From NCBI RefSeq assembly GCF_947502415.1, contig NZ_CANMZV010000001.1:434001-498000 (forward strand): DNA of 64,000 nt. Reading direction: 5' to 3'. This document shows positions 46,558-56,106 of the stretch, piece after piece. This DNA comes from an uncultured Photobacterium sp. GTDB lineage: Bacteria; Pseudomonadota; Gammaproteobacteria; Enterobacterales; Vibrionaceae. The notes beneath the pieces were generated by a model. It did no database searches and was not told the DNA's origin. It worked only from the letters and a program-made list of their open reading frames with translations. The first letter of the stretch is position 1, and every line of letters starts with the position of its first letter. The position numbers were made by a program, and so were the translations under genes.

Positions 46558-47985
46558 TTATTCCTTATCAATGCCTGTTGAATCACAGTAACTATCTTCA
46601 ACGTCTAGATGTAACCCCGACACTTTCTTAACCGTTACTATTTGTCCTTTTTCTAACGGTCGTTCACACCTTGCCTGCCAGATTTCTCCATCTACCAATA
46701 CCATGCCATTACCTGGAAAGCCGCTAACAACGGTCGCGTGTTGGCCGAGTAACATCTCAACACCAGTCGTTACTGGCTGACGTCGCGTTTTCAACAGCAA
46801 AGCAAGGATCACAAAGGTAAACATCGCCGATACCACAGTCAGCCCGACAATTAACGGAACGGCAATTTGATATCCCGGAGTTTCGGTATCCATCAACATG
46901 ATTGATCCCAGCACAAAGGCTACGACGCCCCCTAAACCGAAAATGCCAAAACTCGGGCTGAAGGCTTCAGCTATCATCAGGGCAATACCGAGCAACAGCA
47001 GCCCTAGCCCGGCATAACTAACCGGCAGCATTTGTAGTGCATACATTGCCAGTAGCAGGCAAATTCCGCCAAGAACGCCAGGAACGCCAACTCCGGGGTT
47101 ATAAAATTCCAGCAACAGGCCATAGATACCGATCAGCATCAAAATATAGGCAACATTAGGATTGGTAATAACGGAGAGCAGCTGAAAGCGCCAATCTTGT
47201 TCTCGCTCAATATAAGCAACATTAACAAGTTCAATTTTTGCTTTCAGACCGTTAATTGTTGTAGTTCGACCATTGGACTGATTAATCAGGCTGTCTAAAT
47301 CCGCTGAAATAAAGTCAATCACGTTTTTTTCCAGCGCGCTTTCTGCATCCAGACTGGCAGCTTCAGTCACCGCCTTGGCTGCCCACTCTTCATTTCTGCC
47401 ATGAAGCTTTGCCAACCCCTGAATGTAAGCAGTGGCATCATTGATGACTTTCTTCTGCATTGCTGTTTTTGCAGTAACACGCTCATCATCTTTAGCCGCT
47501 TCATCGGTATTTCCGTCGTTAGCCGCTTCCTCTTCTTTTTGCTCTTTCTTCTCTTTTTTTGGAGCTAAAGGGTTACTGCCTTCATCCTGCTCCTGTCCCG
47601 GACCTGTTAGCGAAACCGGCGTTGCAGCACCCAGGTTTGTACCCGGAGCCATCGAAGCGATATGGCTTGCCAGTAATATATACGTACCGGCACTGGCTGC
47701 CCGTGATCCAGAAGGGCCAACCCATGTAGCAACAGGCAGTGAAGAGGTGGTGACAGCGCGGATAATGTCCCGCATCGAGGTATCAAGTCCGCCGGGAGTA
47801 TCCATCTTAAGCACAATAAAAGAGGCTTGTTCTTTCCCGGCCTGCTCTATTTCACGCGCAACATAATCGCTGGTTGCCGGGCCGATCCCCCCTTTTATTT
47901 CTATAATCCACACGTCATCGGCATGTGCAGAAAAAGCTGTCATGAGCAATGCAAATACCAGCGCACAAAAAGAGAAAAGCTTCAT
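46558..47985 (-). CDS. NfeD family membrane-bound serine protease
   Basis: The 475-residue long-form NfeD (1b type) has a signal peptide (MKLFSFCALVFALLMTAFSAHA), a ClpP-like protease domain, several membrane segments and a C-terminal OB-fold (LLGQHATVVSGFPGNGMVLVDGEIWQARCE). The catalytic Ser lies in GSRAASAG (S98), matching the archaeal PH1510 protease, and APGTNLGAATPV follows. A charged Lys/Glu/Asp-rich insert (about residues 143-171) is unusual in composition. It is upstream of and coupled to the slipin gene; the ribosome site is GGAGGA. Confidence 0.92.
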   Translation of the reverse strand: MKLFSFCALVFALLMTAFSAHADDVWIIEIKGGIGPATSDYVAREIEQAGKEQASFIVLKMDTPGGLDTSMRDIIRAVTTSSLPVATWVGPSGSRAASAGTYILLASHIASMAPGTNLGAATPVSLTGPGQEQDEGSNPLAPKKEKKEQKEEEAANDGNTDEAAKDDERVTAKTAMQKKVINDATAYIQGLAKLHGRNEEWAAKAVTEAASLDAESALEKNVIDFISADLDSLINQSNGRTTTINGLKAKIELVNVAYIEREQDWRFQLLSVITNPNVAYILMLIGIYGLLLEFYNPGVGVPGVLGGICLLLAMYALQMLPVSYAGLGLLLLGIALMIAEAFSPSFGIFGLGGVVAFVLGSIMLMDTETPGYQIAVPLIVGLTVVSAMFTFVILALLLKTRRQPVTTGVEMLLGQHATVVSGFPGNGMVLVDGEIWQARCERPLEKGQIVTVKKVSGLHLDVEDSYCDSTGIDKE

Positions 47986-48213
47986 CTAACTTCCTCCACA
48001 TCAGAAAAAACTCAGCCGGATCATAGGCTCAGCTCTTTCCTTATTTTGTTATCAACTGCTATAAGCATAGCCCACACCCATTAACAATCTGCTAGATGCA
48101 TGTAATTACATTCAAAAATAAGACTGGCATATATTATTGATAGGCAAATTACTTTAATAAAGGCCCAATACCAGCCACCAGCCCCCAAAAGAGACGCTTT
48201 ATGAAGAAGCATA

Positions 48214-48239
48214 AAAAAAGCGACCATTCGGTCGCTTTT
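48214..48239 (-). terminator. rho-independent terminator of ravA-viaA
   Basis: AAAAGCGACC pairs with GGTCGCTTTT around ATTC. Read leftward a T-run follows. It lies 24 bases after the viaA stop. The 47986-48213 stretch holds the nfeD leader and no gene. Confidence 0.88.
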
Positions 48240-48262
48240 CTTCGTTTACTGCCAAACAAGCA

Positions 48263-49711
48263 CTATTTCCATTTGAACAACCGACCTAGCTTAGACGGGT
48301 GATATGACCAACAATGGTCAAAAATTGTCATCAGCTCCGGGTTACCATATTTCGATAGATTGACGGCGTGAAAACGGTTCCTTTTCTCTTTGAGCTTTTT
48401 AATCCGCTTCATCATCTCTTCCGGCTGAGAAGGCGCAATAAAATCTGAAAGAACAATCAAGTCTGCATTCTGATACTTTTCACTACTCATCAACGCTATC
48501 GACTGATCCAACACCGGTCCCAGATCAGTACCACCATGGAATGAGTAAGACAAAAAGTTCAGCACCTCACTCAAACCATCCTGTTTTGTCAGCTCATAAG
48601 TAATTTGCTGGGTCGAAAACATAATGACATAGCACTCACGATCTTCAGCCAGAGCAATCTGCATTAAGCCATAAGCTAGTGCTTTAGCGCATTGTTCGGG
48701 AAAACCATTCATCGATCCTGAAGCATCAATACAAACAATAAACGGCCCTTTGTCCTGTTCTACCTGCTTGGTCTGGCGCTTAAACGCTTTAACCTTACGT
48801 AGTTTTCTCTGGCTACCCTGCACCCGGTAGTTCATGAGACGTTTATCAACCAAGTGCTTATAAAACACAACTTCCAGTTCGGGATAGGCAAGGAACATCG
48901 CTTCATTTGGCAATAATTTGGATAAATCATCGCTTTCGTGCACACCGACAATATCATCAGCGACACTGTCACTCCTTTCCTCAACCATCTTCAGTTCTTC
49001 AGAGCGAACACGTTCCTTGCTTGGATCATCAACTTCATTAGCCATTCGCCCAAGCTTTTCGGCTATCTCCTGAAGTCCATCATTTTTCTTCAAAAACTTG
49101 GCGATAGATTTCAGACTATCAACATCTGTCCGAGTTAATTTGGCTTTGGCCATATCCCATAAACGGCCAGCTTTCTTTTCATCACCCGCTTCAGTGACTT
49201 CCTGCATCTGTTGCATTGTTTCGATACGCTGATACAAGTCGATAAGCAGCTTTTCCTTATGCTGCTCTAATTCGGTTTGCTGGGCTTCAATTAACGCTTT
49301 GGCTAAGTACTGATACCACTGATTACAGAAGTAACTCTGAAACATTGGATTGTGCTTCTGGTTTTCCCGGTCAATCAGACTCTTCGCCTTGAAATAAAAT
49401 GAAGAGTGTCCTTCCAATCGCTTAACGAGCGTATCAACTTGCTCGGCGAAAAATTCCGGGTCCCATTGGCTTGCCTCGTGATACAACTCAACCTCCCGGT
49501 GAATGCAATCTTCTACATTCACCTTAGTGATGCGTTGTTGTACCTGACCTCGCCACTTGATGATCTGATTCTTCATCGCCGACTTAATGTCGGGGTTAGA
49601 CTCAGCCGCCATCAGCAGCTGAGGGCGCATCATCAACTCATGAACCGCGTTATCAATGATGCCTGACTCAGAGATCATCAATGCGAGGTTTACACTTTCA
49701 GAAACTGGCAT
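48263..49711 (-). CDS. viaA: VWA-domain protein ViaA
   Basis: ViaA is the von Willebrand factor A partner of the RavA ATPase. The 482-residue product has a helical N-terminal part and a C-terminal VWA domain with a complete metal-ion site: DASGS in VCIDASGSMNGFPEQCAKALAYG, TD in SFHGGTDLGPVL, and the Asp in LIVLSDFIAPSQPEEMM. The pair is linked in E. coli to respiratory complex maturation and aminoglycoside sensitivity. It starts 14 bases after the ravA stop and shares its operon and terminator. Confidence 0.94.
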   Translation of the reverse strand: MPVSESVNLALMISESGIIDNAVHELMMRPQLLMAAESNPDIKSAMKNQIIKWRGQVQQRITKVNVEDCIHREVELYHEASQWDPEFFAEQVDTLVKRLEGHSSFYFKAKSLIDRENQKHNPMFQSYFCNQWYQYLAKALIEAQQTELEQHKEKLLIDLYQRIETMQQMQEVTEAGDEKKAGRLWDMAKAKLTRTDVDSLKSIAKFLKKNDGLQEIAEKLGRMANEVDDPSKERVRSEELKMVEERSDSVADDIVGVHESDDLSKLLPNEAMFLAYPELEVVFYKHLVDKRLMNYRVQGSQRKLRKVKAFKRQTKQVEQDKGPFIVCIDASGSMNGFPEQCAKALAYGLMQIALAEDRECYVIMFSTQQITYELTKQDGLSEVLNFLSYSFHGGTDLGPVLDQSIALMSSEKYQNADLIVLSDFIAPSQPEEMMKRIKKLKEKRNRFHAVNLSKYGNPELMTIFDHCWSYHPSKLGRLFKWK

Positions 49712-49725
49712 CGTCTATCCCTCGC

Positions 49726-51381
49726 TTAAGCAAAATATTCCGAGAGATGAGAAATGCGAAAAGCACTTTTTTCTATCACAAGCTTCAACTCTGCTACCGA
49801 TTCAGATGCAGTCACAATACTCTGTTCAATCAGGGCAGGTAGATCCGCTGACACAAAATTATGAGGAAGTGCACCGCGGAAACTACTACGTGAGATTTTT
49901 AAACTATGTTCGGCATCAACGATCTTAGCTGCGGCCTTTTCTGCTTCAACCTGCCACAATTGTTGCTTGGCATCAGAGATCCTTTCTGCTCCCGTAACAC
50001 CAACCAATACAGAACGATTTGCTATATCTTTGATCACCAGGCGATGCTGGGCATCAACTTCAAACTGCAAGCGACACAGGTGTGTATTCTTGTTCACGAA
50101 GCCGTAAATATCGCACTGACCCGTTTTGATTTTCTTCTCGAAATCATCGCCATCGACGTACACCCAACGGCTATCTCCTTTCTCCTGCTCTGAGACCGAT
50201 GGGTTTTGCTGCAACATAACTAACTTAATCATCCGCGGATTATGGTTGATGTTGTAACGCCTTGCGCCAGTAAAGTCATACTTGCATTGTTCCTTGCGCA
50301 TCTTCATTTCACGAGAAAATGTCACACACAATTCACTGGCAATTTCATCATGCACATCATCTATAATCTTCTGTGCTTCATTAGCATTTTCTTGAGCCGC
50401 TTCCTGGTTGAACGCCTTATGAGTAGCAAAATCCCGGATAATGGAGCGCACTACATTTCGCGATTCAGGGCTATGCCACAAACAATCTTGCAGCAACAGT
50501 AGGTCAAGTGGGTTGATTGAGTCACGGCCGCTATAGAAAGCACTGGCTTTTAGCAGACGTGCCGCCTTTTTCCAACGTCGATCAGAGATGTACAAATCGC
50601 TATCTTCAGACGCAAAACCGTCGCCTTCATCAGCTCGCTGCTCAATCATTGTTTTCAACTGATAAATTTTTTCAAAAATCTCATCAGTTAAGCTGATGTC
50701 ATCAATATGAGCCTGCCAGCTTTCATATTCTTCGTCAGTAATTGCAAGGCCTGGTTCAAGCTCCTGATCCGAAGGCCCATCCCCCATCAACATGGACTTG
50801 AAGTTTTGTTTCTCCTGGATACGGTTAACAAACACACGCACCAGCATGCGGTCATAGAGCGCTTCAAGACCACTATCCTCATCGGGCAACTCATTGGAAG
50901 CAGTGATCAGTAAGCGCATCGGAACAGGGAGAATGTTCTGGCCGTTTTTAAACGTACGTTCATTTACTACAGTAAGTAGTGTATTCAGAATCGCCGGGCC
51001 AGCCTTCCAGATTTCATCAAGAAAAACCACTTGCGCTGTTGGCAGGTAACCATCGACCAATCGAACGTATTTACCATTGTCTTTCAATTCTTGAATAGAT
51101 AAAGGGCCAAACACCTCTTCAGGCGTAGAAAAACGAGTCATCAAATAATCGAAAAACTTACTATTATCAAAAGCCTGAATCAGTCGTTTAGCAATTAAGC
51201 TTTTGGCTATTCCGGGAGGCCCTAATAGAAAAACACTTTCACCAGCTAAAGCGGCAAGCAAGCACAATTTTATTGTTTCTTCTCTTTCATAAACGCCATT
51301 GGACAAAACCTTGATGAGCTTTTGTATCCTTTCAGATATTAAGGCTTTGTTCGGCTGCGCCCGTCTTGCCATTGTCAGCAT
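49726..51381 (-). CDS. ravA: MoxR-type AAA+ ATPase RavA
   Basis: The 551-residue AAA+ ATPase has Walker A GPPGIAKS, Walker B VVFLDEIWKAG, sensor ITASNELP, and the RavA-specific C-terminal LARA and triple-helix regions (RRWKKAARLLKASAFYSGRDSINPLDLLLLQDCLW). RavA forms a hexamer acting as a chaperone with ViaA. I start at ATG 51381 (MLTMARRAQPNK), which has GAGAGG 8 bases upstream; the longer frame is not needed. The E. coli protein also binds the inducible lysine decarboxylase, but no such gene is in this window. Confidence 0.94.
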   Translation of the reverse strand: MLTMARRAQPNKALISERIQKLIKVLSNGVYEREETIKLCLLAALAGESVFLLGPPGIAKSLIAKRLIQAFDNSKFFDYLMTRFSTPEEVFGPLSIQELKDNGKYVRLVDGYLPTAQVVFLDEIWKAGPAILNTLLTVVNERTFKNGQNILPVPMRLLITASNELPDEDSGLEALYDRMLVRVFVNRIQEKQNFKSMLMGDGPSDQELEPGLAITDEEYESWQAHIDDISLTDEIFEKIYQLKTMIEQRADEGDGFASEDSDLYISDRRWKKAARLLKASAFYSGRDSINPLDLLLLQDCLWHSPESRNVVRSIIRDFATHKAFNQEAAQENANEAQKIIDDVHDEIASELCVTFSREMKMRKEQCKYDFTGARRYNINHNPRMIKLVMLQQNPSVSEQEKGDSRWVYVDGDDFEKKIKTGQCDIYGFVNKNTHLCRLQFEVDAQHRLVIKDIANRSVLVGVTGAERISDAKQQLWQVEAEKAAAKIVDAEHSLKISRSSFRGALPHNFVSADLPALIEQSIVTASESVAELKLVIEKSAFRISHLSEYFA

Positions 51382-51960
51382 AATTCCGACCTCTCTAATT
51401 GCCGTGTCTATGTGCTTGTAGCACAACAATTCCTAGTCATTTTTAGGATAGACACAAACAGCAAAGTGTTACAATGCTGTTAACTGAAATAATTTGTTAC
51501 AAACCCTGTATATCAAAGAGTTCGTATTACAACCAGAAGTGAAACTATGATTGCAAAAATGCGCACTTATCGAGTTACCTATAAATATGCTTCGAAAAGC
51601 AGCAATCTATAAGTAAATTATTTATATCTTGATAGTTAAATACAGAAACCCCAGAACGGCCTCTAGCCAACAAATTTCGCAATAATTGAAACAGCTCACA
51701 CTAGAAGTTGAGCTTAAGCGTAATAACGGTTATTTACCCCCCATATTTCTCATGACTCCTTGCAGGAAGATCATATTTCTTTTGTATAAAATGTTAAAAT
51801 CTCGGGTCAAAATCACCCCACACGAAAATATCAATTTTCCTTTAGAAAGATCGAGGTAAAATTTCGCGCCAGAATAAAGTAAATCACTTGTTTGGATGAA
51901 TACTCTTTGAGATTATGTCAGACAAATAATCCCCCTAATTTTTAGCTGTTTTCAGGGTCT
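51382..51960. other. 579-base intergenic region between ravA and a GGDEF gene
   Basis: This AT-rich interval holds the divergent promoters of ravA and the GGDEF gene at 51961. A 21-codon frame (51547-51612) lacks a convincing ribosome site and is not called. I see no repeat, RNA hairpin with a U-run, or tRNA here. Confidence 0.5.
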
Positions 51961-52824
51961 ATGAATCGTATCTCCCAACTTCCGCCAAAACTAATTGTTT
52001 TAGTCTGTATCGCAGTACTCCTTTTAAGCTTTATCCCGTCAAACGGAAACCTTAAAACAGTCATTTCAATTTTGACCTTAGTGCTGAGTATTCAGTTAGT
52101 TCGAGAGGATTTTGGTACAGGTATGCGGGGGTTGTTACTCCTATCACTGGGTAGCTACGGTATAGGTATCACAACTGATTTACTCGACGATATCCCCGAG
52201 TTGAATAACCATTGGTATCTAGATAATACCGAAGATATTTTCATGCATGTTGGCGTATTTATGGTTTGTTTCTGTTTTATTAAGATACTTCACCAATACC
52301 GCCAACTTATCGACGACCTCAACATTCAAATCTCCAAAGCTCGAAATCTGGAACAAAAGCTGAGCCGACAAGCGCTACATGACGATCTGACAGGCCTACA
52401 AAACAGGCGAGCTCTATTTTGCCGCTTCGACCAAATGGCAATCGAGCAACAAAAAGGTATGCTGGCCTACATCGATCTCGACAACTTCAAGCAAGTAAAT
52501 GACAATCATGGCCACCGATTCGGTGATAAGCTCCTCATTGATATTGCGACGACTCTACTTCGGGCAGCACCAACTGGCAGCCAAACTTATCGAATCGGTG
52601 GTGATGAGTTTGTTGTCTTACTTCCTAACGGAGAAGAGCGAACAAGCCAAGAATGGGTAGAGATGCTTTACGACACTACCCATGAGGCCCGTGAAGAATT
52701 TAATATAGGCATCAGCATTGGCCTTGCCCCTTACTACCCTGGCAATCTTAGTGAGCCAGACTCTATTCTGGCCATGGCTGATCAGGAAATGTACAGTCAT
52801 AAAGAAAGAGCTAGTTACAGATAA
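51961..52824 (+). CDS. membrane-anchored diguanylate cyclase
   Basis: The 287-residue product has about four membrane segments in the first 110 residues (IVLVCIAVLLLSFI, VISILTLVLSIQLV, GLLLLSLGSYGIGI, VGVFMVCFCFIKIL), a short coiled linker and a GGDEF domain. The active site is intact, GGDEF at 213-217, with HDDLTGLQNRRAL and DLDNFKQVNDNHGHRFGD before it. There is no RxxD inhibitory site (TGSQ at that place), so it should not be product-inhibited there. The signal it senses is unknown. Confidence 0.88.
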   Translation: MNRISQLPPKLIVLVCIAVLLLSFIPSNGNLKTVISILTLVLSIQLVREDFGTGMRGLLLLSLGSYGIGITTDLLDDIPELNNHWYLDNTEDIFMHVGVFMVCFCFIKILHQYRQLIDDLNIQISKARNLEQKLSRQALHDDLTGLQNRRALFCRFDQMAIEQQKGMLAYIDLDNFKQVNDNHGHRFGDKLLIDIATTLLRAAPTGSQTYRIGGDEFVVLLPNGEERTSQEWVEMLYDTTHEAREEFNIGISIGLAPYYPGNLSEPDSILAMADQEMYSHKERASYR

Positions 52825-52850
52825 ATTAGCCAACAATTCACACCAGAGCG

Positions 52851-52880
52851 AATAACAACCCAGCCCACCGGGTTATTATT
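52851..52880 (+). terminator. hairpin downstream of the GGDEF gene
   Basis: AATAACAACCC pairs with GGGTTATTATT (10 of 11) around an 8-base loop, with further ACACCA/TGGTGT pairing outside. The U-run is weak, so it is a probable but not certain terminator. Confidence 0.5.
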
Positions 52881-52976
52881 CAGCGTGGTGTTATTAACTA
52901 TGACTTTCACACAAATGAAATAATACCCCCACAAGTATAATCAGCGACTATTTCTGGTTTATTTTGGAGAAAGATA

Positions 52977-53271
52977 ATGTTAACCGGGGCCACTATCGTA
53001 TGTGCGTTGCTCGCCGGCCTTGCATTCAGTGTTCATGCAAAGGAAACCATAACGGTTTCAGGTTCCACATCAGTCATGTTGTTGAACTGCTTGCTGAAAC
53101 ATATTCAAATATGAATAAAGAAGCCTTCATTGCCGTTCAAGGGGTAGGGTCATCAGCGGGTATCGCTGCCGTCAAAAATGATGCGGCTGATCAAAAGCAT
53201 TTATCGATTTTGTTATCTCGCCTGAAGGGCAAAGCATTATTGAACAACGCGGTTACCTCTCTATTAAATAG
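52977..53271 (+). pseudogene. decayed phosphate-binding protein gene (pstS remnant)
   Basis: Reading from ATG 52977, which has GGAGA upstream, gives a signal peptide and the PstS start (MLTGATIVCALLAGLAFSVHA, then KETITVSGSTSV). The frame then shifts and continues in another frame as HVVELLAETYSNMNKEAFIAVQGVGSSAGIAAVKN, and shifts again into FIDFVISPEGQSIIEQRGYLSIK, the usual PstS C-terminus. The whole middle of the roughly 270-residue protein is missing. At least two frameshifts and a large deletion make it non-functional. No pstCAB genes are nearby. Confidence 0.85.
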
Positions 53272-53288
53272 TCAAATCTAAACAATAT

Positions 53289-53320
53289 ACAGAAAGGCCA
53301 GCAAATGCTGGCCTTTCTGT
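53289..53320. terminator. bidirectional terminator between pstS remnant and sseA
   Basis: A 15-base stem, ACAGAAAGGCCAGCA with its complement, around a 2-base centre, lies between the convergent pstS remnant and sseA. T-rich sequence flanks it on the right. Confidence 0.75.
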
Positions 53321-53334
53321 TATTCATATCAGTA

Positions 53335-54186
53335 TTAACGTACAACCGGATACTTTAGCTTGCGCCCCCACTCGCTCCAAGAACCATCATATACCGTTAA
53401 TTGACTCCTACCCGTAAGTTCAGCAGCCAGAGCGAGAATACAAGCCGTCACCCCAGAGCCACAGCTGAAAATCAATTTCTGATCGGGCTCTGTTAAGGCA
53501 TCAAACCGCTTGGAAAGCTGTTCAACATCAAGAAAATAGCCATCCTGAATTAATTGTGAAAAAGGCAAACTTTTCGCATTAGGCATATGACCACTTCTTA
53601 CCCCTTGCCTTGGCTCTGGCTGAGTTCCATAAAAACGGGAGGCGGAACGGGCATCAAGCACAACGGTATCCTGCGCAGCTAAACGTAAATTAAGTTCATC
53701 AGCATCAATTACCCATTGAGATTGATAAGTCGCCTGATAATCTGTCATATCAGGCTGTTCTGCAGTGCCGCTCTCAAAGCCTAACTCCGCTTTCTCCCAA
53801 GCAGGTAAACCGCCATCAAGTACAGCAACCGAATCATGCCCCATAGCCCGAAACATCCACCAAACCCGCGGAGCTGAAAACATCCCTTGTGAATCATAAA
53901 CCACAATTGTGTCATGCTGCTTGATCCCTAACTCTGATACAGCATGAGAAAACAATTCAGCGGAAGGAAGCATATGGGGCAATTCAGTATCCGGGGCCGC
54001 AATTTTGTTATCAAAATCGAAATAACGCGCACCGGGAATACGTTTCTCCCGCCATTCTTGTTGCGGATTGCGATCAGATCCCGGTAAAAACCAGCTAGCA
54101 TCCAAAACCACGACATCCGGAGTATTTAGATACTCAGCCAGCCACTGAACCGAAACCAACGAGCAAGGCAGTAACGCTGAAGACAT
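53335..54186 (-). CDS. sseA: 3-mercaptopyruvate sulfurtransferase
   Basis: This 283-residue tandem rhodanese has an inactive first domain and a catalytic second domain with C242 in the active loop CGSGVTA, the form of mercaptopyruvate sulfurtransferases (thiosulfate sulfurtransferases have a different loop). VVLDASWFLPGSDRNPQQEWREKRIPGARYFDFD, RVWWMFRAMGHDSVAVLDGGLPAW and YDGSWSEWG are typical. It moves sulfur from mercaptopyruvate to thiols or cyanide in the cytoplasm. It stands alone, divergent from lpxR. Confidence 0.93.
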   Translation of the reverse strand: MSSALLPCSLVSVQWLAEYLNTPDVVVLDASWFLPGSDRNPQQEWREKRIPGARYFDFDNKIAAPDTELPHMLPSAELFSHAVSELGIKQHDTIVVYDSQGMFSAPRVWWMFRAMGHDSVAVLDGGLPAWEKAELGFESGTAEQPDMTDYQATYQSQWVIDADELNLRLAAQDTVVLDARSASRFYGTQPEPRQGVRSGHMPNAKSLPFSQLIQDGYFLDVEQLSKRFDALTEPDQKLIFSCGSGVTACILALAAELTGRSQLTVYDGSWSEWGRKLKYPVVR

Positions 54187-54329
54187 AATAAATTCCTTCC
54201 ACTTTCCATATCCACATCACACTAGGTCCACTTCAATGCACTTAGTACAATATTATAACTAGCGATCATTAATACCCATTAGGTAAGATAAATCAATAAC
54301 CATCCTGACGTTGTTGCAAGGGACTGTAA

Positions 54330-55322
54330 ATGAAGCATATTTCAGCTGGTATTATCACCCTTACCATCCTGCTATCACCGACAGCACAAGCTTATCACTC
54401 AGGAAGTATTTCTTTTTCGATCGATAATGACGGCATCGTTGGAACTGACCAAAATTACACCAATGGTATTTTTCTGGAGTATAACTCCTCGTCAACGACT
54501 AAGTTGGAGGTCATCGCCCCTAGCTCTGTCCGCTATATCGCATCTTTGCTGCCTCTGGATAAAGCAACGTTCAAAGGCTGGAATGTCCGCCTCGGGCAAC
54601 AGATGTGGACACCAGAAGACATAGAGCAACCATTACCGATTGAAAACGAAAGACCCTACGCCGGGTTGCTTTTTCTTGAGTCAGGGATCTACCAGTATTC
54701 TCCGAAACTTGTTGATAAATACACAGCAATGATCGGCGTTGTCGGCCCGAACTCTTTTGCAGAAGACGGACAAAAATTCATCCATGGCATAATCGGTTCA
54801 GACGAACCCATAGGATGGGATTATCAAATTGAAAATCAAGTAGTTTTCAATCTTGGGTATCAAAGGCACCGACTTCTCAGTCGTAATGATGCTGTTGGAT
54901 TCGAGCAATATGATCTCAGTACCGTGGGACGCATTAACGCAGGTAATTTTCAAAGTGAACTTGCCTTCGGCTCAATTGCACGATGGGGGAACAGACTCGA
55001 GACTAATTTCGGTACAACCGGCTTTTCTCCTGGCCGTTTTGTCGATATCAGTGTGCTATCTGCCAGCCCCAAAGGCTATTTCCTCTTTGCAGGTATAGAA
55101 GGCCGCTACCGTTTTAACGATATTACGGTTGAAGGCGATCGTCCTGATGAAGTACCAGATAACCGTATAGAACATATACAGGCAACGGCTGTCCTTGGAG
55201 GCGTCTTCTATCAAGCTCGCTGGGGAGTTAGCCTCAGCTTTGCCACCAGCAGCCGCGAATATAAAGAAGACCAACACTCGACCAATTCAATTGGATCGCT
55301 GGAGTTATTCTGGCGTTTATAA
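54330..55322 (+). CDS. lpxR: lipid A deacylase LpxR family protein
   Basis: LpxR is an outer-membrane barrel that removes the 3'-acyloxyacyl chains of lipid A. The 330-residue product has a signal peptide (MKHISAGIITLTILLSPTAQAYH), then the family's start GSISFSIDNDGIVGTDQNYTNGIFLEY, whose Asn-Asp are the catalytic residues in Salmonella LpxR, PYAGLLF, and FIHGIIGSDEPIGWDYQ with the catalytic His. It ends in a Leu after a Phe-Trp-Arg strand. The gene is single and divergent from sseA. Confidence 0.88.
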   Translation: MKHISAGIITLTILLSPTAQAYHSGSISFSIDNDGIVGTDQNYTNGIFLEYNSSSTTKLEVIAPSSVRYIASLLPLDKATFKGWNVRLGQQMWTPEDIEQPLPIENERPYAGLLFLESGIYQYSPKLVDKYTAMIGVVGPNSFAEDGQKFIHGIIGSDEPIGWDYQIENQVVFNLGYQRHRLLSRNDAVGFEQYDLSTVGRINAGNFQSELAFGSIARWGNRLETNFGTTGFSPGRFVDISVLSASPKGYFLFAGIEGRYRFNDITVEGDRPDEVPDNRIEHIQATAVLGGVFYQARWGVSLSFATSSREYKEDQHSTNSIGSLELFWRL

Positions 55323-55329
55323 GGCCAGA

Positions 55330-55980
55330 CTAAAACCGATATCCTAAGCCGATTGATGATAAAGCATGCCTGACTTTGACATTTTGATCATCAACTCTTG
55401 TTGGAACAACCATCCGTAATCCCAACTCCCACTTTTTGAAATTCACGACAACCCCAAGATGAGAATTAAAGCCAAACCCAGTATTACCAAATCTCAGTTT
55501 TTCACCATTTTCAGCTGTCAAATCACCTTCTGAATTCAAATAATTGACTCCAGCTCCCAGCTCTATTCGCCAACTTTTACAGTGACTGCACAGCTCTTTA
55601 TCCCCCCACTGATAAAACAGTACAGGAGTTACAGACAAGGAGTACCCTTCAAAATCACCATCGCGATAACGCAAATCATCTTCGTCATAATCCAGCAAAA
55701 AATAAGTCGTGCTGATCTCCGTATGATATCCCCACCGTGTTTCATCTAAAAAATAGGCTGGTGGCTGAATAAGCGTCAACACAGGTGTAACCAAGCTTGA
55801 TGAACTGAAAGGTACTTTATCAAACTGGTCTTTACTTGAGACTTTGATATTACCCGTGCTCTTTACAATAGCCAGCTTAACCGAAGGCGATCTAAAAAAT
55901 GTTTCAGCATCTATAGCTATAACCTGATGCATTGGGCTTAGCACTATAATGCTAAAAAAAATCCATATTCTTTTTTGCAT
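55330..55980 (-). CDS. outer-membrane barrel-like protein of unknown function
   Basis: The 216-residue product has a signal peptide (MQKRIWIFFSIIVLSPMHQVIAI) and a mature part of alternating aromatic strands (GYHTEISTTYFLLDY, GYSLSVTPVLFYQW, WRIELGAGVNYL, FGFNSHLGVVV) ending GLGYRF, with the terminal Phe of outer-membrane barrels. About eight strands are likely. It does not match LpxR, with which it converges, and I do not recognise the family. A palindrome TGAACGTTCA lies 43 bases upstream of the start. Confidence 0.65.
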   Translation of the reverse strand: MQKRIWIFFSIIVLSPMHQVIAIDAETFFRSPSVKLAIVKSTGNIKVSSKDQFDKVPFSSSSLVTPVLTLIQPPAYFLDETRWGYHTEISTTYFLLDYDEDDLRYRDGDFEGYSLSVTPVLFYQWGDKELCSHCKSWRIELGAGVNYLNSEGDLTAENGEKLRFGNTGFGFNSHLGVVVNFKKWELGLRMVVPTRVDDQNVKVRHALSSIGLGYRF

Positions 55981-56022
55981 TTGCTACCCCTTTTTGTTCA
56001 TCCTTTCCTAAAATTGTACAAA

Positions 56023-56032
56023 TGAACGTTCA
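56023..56032 (-). promoter_or_regulatory. palindrome upstream of the barrel-like gene
   Basis: TGAACGTTCA is a perfect 10-base palindrome, flanked by TGTACA on the left and GGTACA on the right in nearly symmetrical places. The placement 43-52 bases before the start at 55980 and the shape suit a TetR-type operator. Confidence 0.3.
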
Positions 56033-56106
56033 ATAGGTACAAATTAACAGAGCAATCTATCTACTTAAGTTTCACTAAGCCCACAGAACCAAGCAGAAAG
56101 CCACGG

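Noticed and set aside
47432..47866. 144-codon frame antisense to the NfeD gene
   Set aside because: It is the shadow of the NfeD coding frame; composition is Ser/Ala-rich with no signal of its own.
51547..51612. 21-codon frame in the ravA/GGDEF gap
   Set aside because: No convincing ribosome binding site and no recognisable features.
52964..53281. 105-codon frame over the pstS remnant read as a new gene
   Set aside because: Its first part is an out-of-frame reading of a PstS signal peptide, so it is a decayed gene, not a novel one.
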